In this document: positions 48,947-58,105 of the stretch, one piece after another | Layout of the letters: each line of letters opens with the position of its first letter | How positions within the stretch are numbered: position 1 is the first letter of the stretch | DNA from: Trichomonas tenax | Lineage: Eukaryota > Parabasalia > Trichomonadida > Trichomonadidae | Length of the DNA: 64,000 nucleotides | Reading direction: 5' to 3' | NCBI GenBank assembly: GCA_023091735.1 | Contig: JALKBU010000023.1 | Location: 1 to 64,000, forward strand | Program-made: the position numbers and the translations under genes | Notes under the pieces: generated by a model | What the model was told of the DNA's origin: nothing | The model's database searches: none | Seen by the model: the letters and a program-made list of their open reading frames with translations, nothing else

Positions 48947-50989
48947 TTAGAATCTTGCAGGGGAAGGTGTCGGTGGCTTTCCATCTGATCCATCACCAAG
49001 TGGTGGGAATACTCTCTTGTACAATGACATATAAACTGTATCGGCCTGGTGTACTGTCTCGTTGAAGATGGCTTTGAACTTACCCTTTGTACCGACAGTA
49101 GCTGTAATGTGACCATTCTGTTTGTTCTTTGTTCGAAGTGGAACAGTCCTGAACCACTCGATATCCTCTCTGTTGAAGAACATCATAGAGATTCTTGCTG
49201 TCTTGCCGTTGGCTCTGTATGGGTTACCGGTGAGAATGCGCTCCCTGATGACCATTCTTGATGGGTCAACAGTCTTGATGCTACCAGTGCCTGTGTACTC
49301 GATGCCATCCTGCGTGTTCCTGAAATAGAGTATTGGAGCACTCTGCATTGTAGCTGGAGCGATGAATGATGCGATAGCAGCATCACCCTTCTTGATGACC
49401 GTCATGTACTTGTGCTTGTCACTCCTTGTATCTTCGGAGTAGATTGGGCGAATCCAGAGATGCCTGAAGCCAGCAACCATGAGAAGCTCGTCGTGCTTTG
49501 AACGGAGAGGAATCTCAGATGCGTTATTGATTGTGCAGTTCAAGACTGTGAACCTTGTCTCATATCTGAAGAGACCATACATTGTAGTAACGCGGCCTCC
49601 TGGGATGTGCTTGAAGTTGTCGATATCATCGGAGGCATCCAAAACAACAGAAACCTGAGCACCTGGTGGGATTTCGCCTTCTGCCTGCTCAGCAATAGCA
49701 GCCTCTGATGTGCGTGCGAATGCTGGGAACTCGAAGATCTTCGAATACTGCGGTGGAAGGTTCTCGTTTGGATTCCATGGTGATCTAACGAATGACTTGA
49801 GAGAGCGGTACTTGATAAGGCGCTGACTAAGCTGCACTGTGTTGTCGTACTCGAATTCGTTCGTGAATTCAAGCTCATCTTCCTTACGCTTACAAACAGT
49901 GACATCAATATCATCATCTTCGGCTTCGCTCTCGAGCTGGAAGTCTTCTCCTATCTCTTCCTCCTCGAAGTTCTCCTCTTCCTCCAAGTTGGGACGTGCC
50001 TCCGCCATGTGGAGAGGCTCAACTGGGTCTGGAATGTTAATTGTTTGTGGTGTACGAATTTCTTCTTCAAGAACATCTGCTTCTGTGTCGTTGACGTAAA
50101 GCAATGGATGGCGCATTGTTGGGCTAAACTTTAATCCATTAGCACTGACAATATGGAAATCACCAACATTTGGAATTGTAACAATCTGATGAATGCTGAG
50201 CGGTGCGTTCCTGAGGTATCCCTGGATCGTAACTTCCCTAGAAGCCTCGTTAACAATGTAATTTTGGATCATCATTGTTGGACGATTGTCTTTCCATGCG
50301 ATTGTGCGTGGAGAAGCGACGCTAAGGAACCTGATGAACTGTCCGAGATCCTGCTCATTGGCAACAGGAATGATTCTGTCGACATCTGGTAAATCATTCT
50401 GAATATAGCGACGATATTCAGGAATAAGGCTGCGCTTGATCTCAGCGCCGTTGGAAGAGAAGACGACAGTCATGCAAGTTGGTAAACCAAGACCTTTGAG
50501 AATCGTGATTGCGTTTTGACCATCCTGATTGAGTGGCTCTCCATTCTCGAACAAAAGAACAACGACATCAACGACAGGACCCATGTCCAAAAGTGATTCC
50601 AAGTTGTTCTGCATTGCAAGAGGAATAACATGATGTGAAAAATTACCTGCTGAGATTGTGCCGGAAGGATATATGAATCCTTCAACCTCTGGCTGGAAGT
50701 TCAACTTTGACAGGAATTCGACGGGGTCTGCGCTATCACTGCATTTAAGAACACCAAAAACCTTTGGTGGTCCATTCTTTGTACCGATTGTTTTGATGAT
50801 TGCTGTCTTATCAATCTTTGACTGGCGTTTTGCGTCGTTTATTTGCTGTCTACGATCTTTTTGGCCTTTTGGATCGACAACTTTAGCGCCTGGAAGGTTC
50901 TTTCCGATAATTTTGTACTGCGGCTTCGCCGAATGTCCGGATTTGTGTGGTTTATTCTTCTGCTTCAAGTGGGAGCGATGTCCCGACAT
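48947..50989 (-). CDS. TSR1: TSR1, 40S ribosome biogenesis factor
   Basis: A 680-residue protein with a BMS1/TSR1-type N-terminus rich in H, K and R (MSGHRSHLKQKNKPHKSGHS), followed by a central GTPase-like domain without an active P-loop, as in TSR1, around KVFGVLKCSDSADPVEFLSK and DRIIPVANEQDLGQFIRFLS. The AARP2CN block (TMMIQNYIVNEASREVTIQG) and the DUF663 block (SLKSFVRSPWNPNENLPPQY through FKAIFNETVHQADTVYMSLY) follow, ending RVFPP. An acidic stretch (EEEENFEEEEIGEDF) lies between. TSR1 binds the 40S decoding site and blocks premature joining by 60S subunits. Together with RIO1 this gives two late 40S factors in the window. Human TSR1 is about 804 residues; this is shorter but complete. 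Confidence 0.93.
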   Translation of the reverse strand: MSGHRSHLKQKNKPHKSGHSAKPQYKIIGKNLPGAKVVDPKGQKDRRQQINDAKRQSKIDKTAIIKTIGTKNGPPKVFGVLKCSDSADPVEFLSKLNFQPEVEGFIYPSGTISAGNFSHHVIPLAMQNNLESLLDMGPVVDVVVLLFENGEPLNQDGQNAITILKGLGLPTCMTVVFSSNGAEIKRSLIPEYRRYIQNDLPDVDRIIPVANEQDLGQFIRFLSVASPRTIAWKDNRPTMMIQNYIVNEASREVTIQGYLRNAPLSIHQIVTIPNVGDFHIVSANGLKFSPTMRHPLLYVNDTEADVLEEEIRTPQTINIPDPVEPLHMAEARPNLEEEENFEEEEIGEDFQLESEAEDDDIDVTVCKRKEDELEFTNEFEYDNTVQLSQRLIKYRSLKSFVRSPWNPNENLPPQYSKIFEFPAFARTSEAAIAEQAEGEIPPGAQVSVVLDASDDIDNFKHIPGGRVTTMYGLFRYETRFTVLNCTINNASEIPLRSKHDELLMVAGFRHLWIRPIYSEDTRSDKHKYMTVIKKGDAAIASFIAPATMQSAPILYFRNTQDGIEYTGTGSIKTVDPSRMVIRERILTGNPYRANGKTARISMMFFNREDIEWFRTVPLRTKNKQNGHITATVGTKGKFKAIFNETVHQADTVYMSLYKRVFPPLGDGSDGKPPTPSPARF

Positions 50990-53369
50990 AATTTTTTAGT
51001 ATTCCAAAATCAAAACCGTTTTTTCGATTCAAAAAAATTTTGTCTTCGCTCTCTCCACAAACTTTTTCGGCCAATTTCTTTCTATGTTTATACTCTCTGT
51101 TATATGCACTCTCTAAATAATTTCAAATCATAGCTTAAATCTTTGAATTTAAAAAAAATCATTCAATATATCTCTTCAAAATGTTACACCCAATCACTTA
51201 TTCGAATGCTTGATTGTTTAAATCAATAAAATTTAATTATCAAAACAAAATATATTAAATCAGACAACTTCATCAATATAAGCATACCACATCCTATGCT
51301 ATTAAATATCAAAAGCATTTGGTTTAATTCAGATAATATATTTTCATAATTGTTATTATTTTCAAGACGTAGCTCTTTGGGAATAAAGTTGACTTAAGGA
51401 ATATAATTGTTTAGAACAATAAAAATTAGATGGATGTCCAGTTCAAAATTTGATTCGTTTTCCTAACCTTTGCTGGTTGGCTGTAGTCTACCTTCACTTT
51501 GGATATTAATATCCACAAGAACCAAAGATAAAATCAAAGAATTTGTCGTTGGACAAAAAATGCCCTTCTCACTGCTGTCCTCCCAATTTTATTCGATAAA
51601 ATTTATATGGTGTATTCCATGTGGCATGGGGAATATACCCTATTAAGGACTAAGCTTGGTGAACCTAAATTCTTGAGATTTCAAAATAGGAAAATTATCA
51701 TATATCTGATTTCAAATCTGACTTTACACGACAAATATGGCATAACGGTTAGTGTCAATACTGACATAACCCATGCTAGGTTTAATTCCAGCTATGATCT
51801 TTTTTTTTACTTTTTTTATTAACATCATGCATTTTATGAACATGCATTATTATTCTCGTTAATGTATGGACGCACATGCTTTTGCATTGTTCAGGAGCAT
51901 TGTTTTCTGCCATCTAATCAGACCTAACCCAATAAATAAAATCAAATTATTGGAAGTTCATTGATGAGTTAACTGATATTTTGCTAATACTTATGTACAA
52001 AATGAAACATTCAATAGTTCTCGATGTCTTCTATTAATATAATTCGAATGAGAGAAAAATTTATTCGATGTGAAAATTGATCAATTTCTGGGGGATCCTA
52101 TAGTATTCATAGTATAACAATTTATGACAATGTACAGAAATATAGCCCAAATGTATTTCATGAATAGCAGATGTAAATATAGTATCTAAACAAAAATATA
52201 TTTTAACTGTTTGCGAACAATGAAAATATTTTGCGGAAATTATTAATTTCGATTCAGATAAGTGTGCAATTTTCAATGAAGCTAAAATAACAAACAAATA
52301 CAATTATGATGAATTATTTTGTCACTTTTATATCATTTGACAAAGACGTTAATCTTTTGACATACATCAAGTGATCAGCCCACAACATGCATACACAAAG
52401 CCAATTATCGTGGGAGCTATGCATCGTATCTCGATACCCAATAGATAGAAAAATCGGTAAAATTTCTTAAAATGCCGAAATTTCATCACCAACTTGCCTA
52501 TTCCTTCATTGATACCATCAATTAATGTTGAGTATATTACTACACATCAATAATGTATGTATATATTTTTAGAAAACATCGCATATATAGTTAAAATAAG
52601 TTAAATCTAATTCGTATCTCCAAAAGTTAGGTTGCTGCAGCATTCATATTGCACCACAGGTTCATGTCTATACTAACACTATACCCCCACGAAAGATAAT
52701 GCAATAAAATTGGTTACAAATATTTTTATATATAGTGGCTAAACGAAGCTTATGAACATATATAAAAGTCAAAATAATTATATATTGCTCGCTTAATAAT
52801 GCAAAATTCCGATTTTAAAAAAACACTATTAACTTCAATATAGTCTTGATTATGAATTTCTAACTGATTCAATACATATGTATATCTAGTAGTTAAAAGA
52901 ATTTTTATGTGCGTTTAGCTGTTACACACTAGGACATAAAGATAATCTGAATTTTTTCCATCCGAGGGATAACCTTAAAGAGTGAAAAGGTCTTTCAAAA
53001 AATACATCATAGTAATTTTTTCTAATTTAGTAAAAATTGGACTCCTATATACTTCAGAAGATCCATCTATCATAAAATTAGAAAGATCTGAAAAGAAGCC
53101 ATCAAAAAAGTTTCTTTTTCCGAATTTATGATAAAATTATATCCAATAGCATATGTCCTACAAATGAAGAAAACGGTTTCATCAAACTGACATTTAATGT
53201 CTAATTTTATCTCTGCATATTGATGTAGAATCAAATTCCAGAAAATTCAGAAAAGCTTCGAGTTCACAAAAAGTTATTTTTGTCAAAAATATAGCTGCTT
53301 TATATCACATAACGAGCTTAATTTTAAAAATGAATTTGACTATGATTTTGAAAGGTTTACAATAAAATT
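50990..53369. other. Long intergenic region (2.4 kb), no supported gene
   Basis: AT-rich, with a GC-richer stretch at about 51440-51660 that holds a perfect palindrome (TGGATATTAATATCCA, 51500-51515) and a 10-bp stem-loop (51609-51618 with 51630-51639). An ATG-started 71-codon frame at 51607 overlaps that hairpin and lacks a family. A minus-strand 80-codon frame near 52061-52303 begins at a TTG and may be a decayed surface-protein fragment. AAAAGTGACAAAAT (minus strand) occurs near 52318-52331. No tRNA or snRNA core was recognised. Confidence 0.5.
51609..51639. repeat. 10-bp stem-loop in GC-rich island
   Basis: GGTGTATTCC (51609-51618) pairs with GGAATATACC (51630-51639; one G-U), enclosing an 11-nt loop, with a 16-bp palindrome at 51500-51515 nearby. 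Candidate for a non-coding RNA or a repeat remnant. Confidence 0.35.
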
Positions 53370-55055
53370 ATGAATACCACTGTTACAAGGCTCAGTATTT
53401 CCCGCAGCATTGGACGGTCACCGCTTTTCACTGTCGCGGATTCTACAATACCAGCAAGCTTCCACATGAACCAGCTGAAGTTTTCGTATTTCAGTTTTCC
53501 GGTTTTCAGATCTACTTCACTTAGAAGCTTTTCATTAACAAATTCCAAGTTCGAACACTTCTCAGGCGCAGTTGTTCATATATCAAATGTCGCAATCACA
53601 AATTATACATATTGGAATAAAAATGAAACAACGATTGCAAAAGTCAATTTTAAGGTCAACAAATGCTACTTTTCAGATTCGAATAATGAAATTATTAAAG
53701 ACGAAGTTGATGAAGAGCGTCATTACGAATTTACTCAAAATCTTCTATACGGTTTAAAGCCAAAAGATAAAAATACAGTTATAAGTTTTGCTTCTATCAA
53801 GCTTTTTTCAAATCACACAAACTCATCGATCATCCTTAAACAAAATGTAATTCGATCATGTAAACCAGATGTAACTGCTATTTTTGATTTACAATTGGCA
53901 TATTTCGACCTTAGTTATAATATCTTTTCCTCGTGTTCAACTCCTGCGGGTACTGGTGTTGTTTTAGGTTTGAAGGCTCCCCCAGTATATTCACCAAATA
54001 ATGAAACTCAGAAGCATTATTATAACAACATTACTAATGCTGAAACCAATAGCCTTGCTTATGTATCTCACTTCAAAGGATATAAGGATGCACGATTTAT
54101 ATTTTGTATATTTTCAAATCTACAATTTTCGAACGCTCAATCATCTCTCGCCACATTAATTCCTCATGAAAATAATCCATACCGATTTCAACAGTGTCTT
54201 TTCAAAGACATCAAACAAAAAGTTGCTGAACTCCAACTCTTTTTCTTAACAGCAAGTCGTGTCATAATCGAAAACTCGTCATTTGCCAGTGTTGCCACTA
54301 CATATCTCGCTAAAGGTTGGGACATAGCGTCTAATGAATTCACAGTCCGTAATTGCTATTTTGACAATGAAAGTCCCTACAAACTTTCTGAGGTTAACTT
54401 TACCAATAACTTTCAAAATACTATCACAAATGATTTTCACACACCTAATTTCAATGCTGCTGATCTAAAAAGCATCCCTGAAATTCTTAAATTTAAGGAA
54501 ATGGGACTTCCAATTTCAGCCACTTTCTCACAGTCAGCAACCATCCCTCCATACTGGAAGACAACTGGACTTGTTTCATATGTTCCAGCCGAACGCCAGC
54601 CAGGTACTGTTGCTATTATTGTCGGCATTGCTTTCCTTTTCTATTTCATTTTCACCATCTACGCCAGACAAGGCAGACAAAGCTTCCACGTTGTTGGACA
54701 CTACGGCCACGAAAACGAGGGCTTCGAAAACGAGGATGCATGGTGCAAGTGCTGTGGCGGCGGCAAGAAAGGCAAAGACCGCAGAGACACTGAACTCGAT
54801 GATATTGTTTCCGACTCAAACTACTCTGGTGATGTCGAGAGCGCTCCCAAGTCCAAGGCTGGAAAGCCATCTGCTCCATCATCCAAGGCTCCACCGCAGT
54901 CACAGGCCGGAAAACGCTTCGAATCTGCTTCTGATTACTCCTATAGCTCCGACTATAGCTACAGTAAGAAGAAGGGTAGTAACAAGAAGAATACAAAGAA
55001 GAGCTACAGCAGCAGTGGAAGCGGAAGTGGAAGCAAGAGCGGAAGTAGAAGTTAA
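53370..55055 (+). CDS. Pmp-like beta-helix membrane surface protein
   Basis: A 561-residue protein from an ATG at 53370. Residues about 1-400 are strand repeats of the Pmp/beta-helix kind (FRSTSLRSFSLTNSKFEHFS, RVIIENSSFASVATTYLA, NEFTVRNCYFDNES). A single hydrophobic segment (GTVAIIVGIAFLFYFIFTIY, about 412-432) is followed by a 129-residue cytoplasmic tail with CKCCGGGKKGKDRR, a Ser/Tyr/Asp run (SDYSYSSDYSYS) and a Lys/Ser/Gly-rich end. This is a type I surface protein layout. No signal peptide is visible at this start, and an in-frame stop lies 24 bp upstream, so the 5' end may be truncated or lie in the unsupported 2.4-kb region. Codons in the tail are GC-richer. Confidence 0.75.
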   Translation: MNTTVTRLSISRSIGRSPLFTVADSTIPASFHMNQLKFSYFSFPVFRSTSLRSFSLTNSKFEHFSGAVVHISNVAITNYTYWNKNETTIAKVNFKVNKCYFSDSNNEIIKDEVDEERHYEFTQNLLYGLKPKDKNTVISFASIKLFSNHTNSSIILKQNVIRSCKPDVTAIFDLQLAYFDLSYNIFSSCSTPAGTGVVLGLKAPPVYSPNNETQKHYYNNITNAETNSLAYVSHFKGYKDARFIFCIFSNLQFSNAQSSLATLIPHENNPYRFQQCLFKDIKQKVAELQLFFLTASRVIIENSSFASVATTYLAKGWDIASNEFTVRNCYFDNESPYKLSEVNFTNNFQNTITNDFHTPNFNAADLKSIPEILKFKEMGLPISATFSQSATIPPYWKTTGLVSYVPAERQPGTVAIIVGIAFLFYFIFTIYARQGRQSFHVVGHYGHENEGFENEDAWCKCCGGGKKGKDRRDTELDDIVSDSNYSGDVESAPKSKAGKPSAPSSKAPPQSQAGKRFESASDYSYSSDYSYSKKKGSNKKNTKKSYSSSGSGSGSKSGSRS

Positions 55056-55190
55056 TTTATAATTATTAATTATTTTTATTAAAATAAACAAATTTCATTC
55101 ATCAAATATCATTTGGTCTTAGATTTATAAAAGAAAATTTCAGAAAAAATTATTTATTCAAAAAAAAATAGTGTATAATAATAAAAAAAA

Positions 55191-56495
55191 TCACTGTTCA
55201 TTATATTCCCAGAAACAAATCATGTGATCACCGCCAACAGAAACAAATTGATCGAGTGTAGGATGATGTGCAATTGAAAACACAGTATTGGTATGAGCCA
55301 TAATAGATGTACGGAGCTCTCCCTTCTTGTAGTTCCAAATGCATATAGTCTGGTCCTTAGATCCAGAGAAGAGAATTTGTTTTTGCGGAGAGAAGCATGC
55401 TGTAAGTGTATAATCCTGGTGTCCAGTAAGCTTGAATTTAAGGGATGCGACAACACGAAGCATCCAAACCTTAACTGTCTTGTCCTGTGAAACGGTCGCG
55501 ATTGTCTCATCGAAAGGAGAAACAGCGATACCCATCATTGTTTCAGTGTGGGCCTCGAACGGACTTGGATTTTCGAAGTAGTTAGTGTAAATCGTGAACG
55601 TTCCAGACGTTGAAGCGACTGCATAATAAGAATCTTCAGGAGATGTTGCAATTCCTACGATTGCGTTATCTGACTTTTGCTCTTTCGGAGGGATTCTCTT
55701 TGTTTCTGTATAGTTTGATGTGTCCCAGATGACAATTGATCCGTCAAGGCTGCCAGCGATGAGCCAAGTGCCGTCACTCTTATACAAAAGTGCTGAGCAC
55801 TCCGAGAGTCCAACAGTGAGTGTCTTCTTGATCGCGTTTTCTGGAAGATAAACAACACATATAAGATTGGGATAGTGTGTAAAGGCGACATAATTACCAT
55901 CTGGCGAGAAAGCAATAGCGCGGCACTGTGGCTTTTCGGTGGGTGGGAGATCGAGCTGCGTGATTAACTTGCCTGTGTTTGCATCTAAAACGAACAAATG
56001 CTTTCCTGTCGAGAAAGCGACTTGTGTGCCCTGTTTGTTATAAGCCACTGAACATATAATGTTATCGACAACATATGCTGCTTTAAGACGAACGCTAATA
56101 CTATTGGAATTAATTGGAAACTTAACTGTCGGATTTTCTGGGCGTATTGTTGCAATTTCTTGTGGCTGAACAGCAGCCTGCATCGCCACTTGTTGAGGTG
56201 CCTGATCATCAACCGGACGGCCTTGAACGGTGCCATTTTCTAAGGATAACGTCGCGCGATCGAGCTTCTGTTTGAGACTTTTATATATATTTCGAAGAAT
56301 TTCGTGGTCTTCTTGACATTGCTGTAAGTGGATAATATATTGATCTCGCATTCTCTCAAGATCTAAATTTTCTTCCTTAATCTGGTCAATACTTGACCTG
56401 AATCGTGTAATTTTGGACAGCATTGAGTCCGCAATTGGGTTGCCGGGTAAAGAGATCGGCGTTTCGATCTTTGCGAACAGTTGCTGGGCAGACAT
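55191..56495 (-). CDS. Coiled coil plus seven-blade WD40 protein
   Basis: A 434-residue protein with a clear ATG. Residues about 25-95 are a coiled coil (MLSKITRFRSSIDQIKEENL and RMRDQYIIHLQQCQEDHEIL). Residues about 135-434 form seven WD40 blades, for example SVAYNKQGTQVAFSTGKHLF, AIAFSPDGNYVAFTHYP, HTETMMGIAVSPFDETIATV with KVWML, and FSGSKDQTICIWNYK. The layout matches proteins such as Tup1, Atg16 or Lis1, but none is closely matched: there is no LisH or U-box. A scaffold role in transcription, autophagy or dynein control cannot be separated by sequence. It is divergent from the SNARE gene. Confidence 0.85.
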   Translation of the reverse strand: MSAQQLFAKIETPISLPGNPIADSMLSKITRFRSSIDQIKEENLDLERMRDQYIIHLQQCQEDHEILRNIYKSLKQKLDRATLSLENGTVQGRPVDDQAPQQVAMQAAVQPQEIATIRPENPTVKFPINSNSISVRLKAAYVVDNIICSVAYNKQGTQVAFSTGKHLFVLDANTGKLITQLDLPPTEKPQCRAIAFSPDGNYVAFTHYPNLICVVYLPENAIKKTLTVGLSECSALLYKSDGTWLIAGSLDGSIVIWDTSNYTETKRIPPKEQKSDNAIVGIATSPEDSYYAVASTSGTFTIYTNYFENPSPFEAHTETMMGIAVSPFDETIATVSQDKTVKVWMLRVVASLKFKLTGHQDYTLTACFSPQKQILFSGSKDQTICIWNYKKGELRTSIMAHTNTVFSIAHHPTLDQFVSVGGDHMICFWEYNEQ

Positions 56496-56622
56496 TTCAA
56501 AGATTAGAAGTGTAAACTTTTCAATTTCTCAAATTCTCATATTTTTAATTCATTATGCTCTTTATCACCTGTAAAGCTTATATTTTAATTTTTATAAAAC
56601 TTTTTATAAAATACATTGGGTC

Positions 56623-56694
56623 AAAAGTGACAATCGGTAAAAGTGACTGACAAAAGGTTTATCGTAAAAAGTGTAATTTAAAATAAAAGTGACA
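56623..56694 (+). promoter_or_regulatory. Four AAAAGTGAC-type elements before the SNARE gene
   Basis: AAAAGTGACA (56623-56632), AAAAGTGAC (56639-56647, immediately followed by TGACAAAAGG), AAAAGTGTAAT (56667-56677) and AAAAGTGACA (56685-56694), the last two bases from the ATG at 56697. Spacings are 16, 28 and 18 bp. The site abutting the ATG suggests a link to the transcription start or a very short 5' UTR. Confidence 0.55.
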
Positions 56695-56696
56695 TA

Positions 56697-57227
56697 ATGA
56701 ATAATCGAAATGTTCGCGAATTTGAAAGATTGCTTTATAGAACTGAAAATCTGAGCGATCCTGATGATATAAAAACGAATGTTATTATAATAGACTTGAA
56801 ATTGACCGAATTGAGGAACTTGAACTTGTTAAATCAAAATCAAGAATATGAATACAACAGAATAATATCATCAATAAATTCGAAAATTGTGCCAAAGACA
56901 CCAACTAAAAAGAAAAAGGTCGAATCTTTCAACGAAGAAGAAATTTCCATCGCTGAAGAGAAAAATAAACAGAATAAATTAACGGAAGAGTTCATGAAGC
57001 TCACAGAGAAACTAAAAGAGAAAGTTGTGGAAGTTGGTGTTGCGTTAAAGGATGATCAGGACGTTGTTGAAAATGTTCATAAATCATTGGATAAAAATGT
57101 TGCCAACAGCGAAAATGTTCAGACAAATCTCGATGAAAGATCAAAAGAACATATTGGACTTCGTGCTTATTGGTGGCTTGCTGAAGTTGTTATTGCATAC
57201 TTGATAATAAGCTTCCTATTTACTTGA
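56697..57227 (+). CDS. USE1-like SNARE (Qc type, ER retrograde)
   Basis: A 176-residue tail-anchored protein. A basic KTPTKKKKVE region precedes a single SNARE helix, residues about 95-150 (KLTEEFMKLTEKLKEKVVEV, then VENVHKSLDKNVANSENVQT). A C-terminal hydrophobic anchor (LAEVVIAYLIISFLF, about 158-175) ends the protein two residues later. The LTEEMxxLxxxLK pattern and the length are typical of USE1, the SNARE for Golgi-to-ER transport. The zero-layer residue looks acidic (in VALKDDQDVV), as in USE1 homologues. The 5' region carries four AAAAGTGAC elements. Alternative: another short Qc or Qb SNARE. Confidence 0.75.
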   Translation: MNNRNVREFERLLYRTENLSDPDDIKTNVIIIDLKLTELRNLNLLNQNQEYEYNRIISSINSKIVPKTPTKKKKVESFNEEEISIAEEKNKQNKLTEEFMKLTEKLKEKVVEVGVALKDDQDVVENVHKSLDKNVANSENVQTNLDERSKEHIGLRAYWWLAEVVIAYLIISFLFT

Positions 57228-58087
57228 AACATTTATGTTTCTTCTTTGTCTTATTGTTTGAAACTATAAAATTTTTAAAAATTAATTTCGATATTTTTCA
57301 TTATCAAACACCAAGCCATTCCTACTTAGCAATATAATCCCTATAATAAGATAAGTCTAGAAAATACCATTCTGCAGAATATACAAAATTAAATTTCAAA
57401 ATCGATATTAATATATAATTTGAACTATGAATGACTCTATAGCATTAAAGCTGGTAAACAATAGACTATCGCTCTAAATATAATATGATTAGATGACTAA
57501 TATATATTTTCATCCAAATGTAATTATAATAAACTAACTATAATTTTCAACAAATCATCATGTCTCGCTGTGCTGAATATGTCTCAAAGATATTGACATT
57601 ACAAACACATGTTTGATAAATTCTATCAAATATATTTTTGAGATTCGGTTAAAAATATGATGGCTTGGTAGCCCATGAATAGTACTATTTATAGCTTACT
57701 TTTGACGATGAAATGATCGCACATGAAAATTTTTTCAACAATATATTAGAAAAAGTGAAACTATGCCTATGCGCTGATGTTTGGTAGAAAAAATAACGAA
57801 AAACATCAAAATAGAAAAAAAATATAAGGCAACAGATCATGTAAAGCTGGGTATTTACTGTCAAACTTAGAGGGAATATGTATTTATAGTAAACGAGCTC
57901 AAGAAAAACGGTTACAAAATATCGAAAAATACGCGGAGAACAAGATGTTCTCAGCAAATCCATGCAGGCGTAGCGTCAGCAATGCCGCAGCCAAAGCATT
58001 TAGTGATGAAAACAGTTATTGGGGTTACTTTTATCCAAAAAATAAACACAATGGGTGCCGATCAATAATTGAGAATTTTTTGTAAAA
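57228..58087. other. Intergenic with a GC-richer island, possible remnant
   Basis: From about 57834 to 58083 one frame stays open without an early ATG (KRAQEKRLQNIEKYAENKMF and SVSNAAAKAFSDENSYWGYF); a second frame over the same DNA and the minus strand are partly open too. At 57940-57960 GAGAAC/GTTCTC forms a 6-bp stem. This may be a decayed gene or a structured RNA; I cannot tell which. The rest is AT-rich with nothing recognised. Confidence 0.35.
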
Positions 58088-58095
58088 TCACTTTC
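58088..58095 (+). promoter_or_regulatory. Initiator-like TCACTTTC before PDK1
   Basis: TCACTTTC, 10 bp before the ATG at 58106, fits the trichomonad initiator TCA-Y-T-W. Confidence 0.45.
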
Positions 58096-58105
58096 AAAAA
58101 AAATC

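Noticed and set aside
51607..51822. 71-codon ATG frame
   Set aside because: Overlaps a hairpin and lacks similarity; treated as non-coding.
52061..52303. 80-codon minus-strand frame
   Set aside because: Starts at a TTG and shows only a vague surface-protein pattern.
52670..52700. Intron branch-like ACTAACACTA sequence
   Set aside because: Does not lead into the AG of a trichomonad 3' splice site and no exon is near.
57685..57963. 92-codon minus-strand ATG frame
   Set aside because: Hydrophobic, AT-driven and antisense to another open stretch; not supported.
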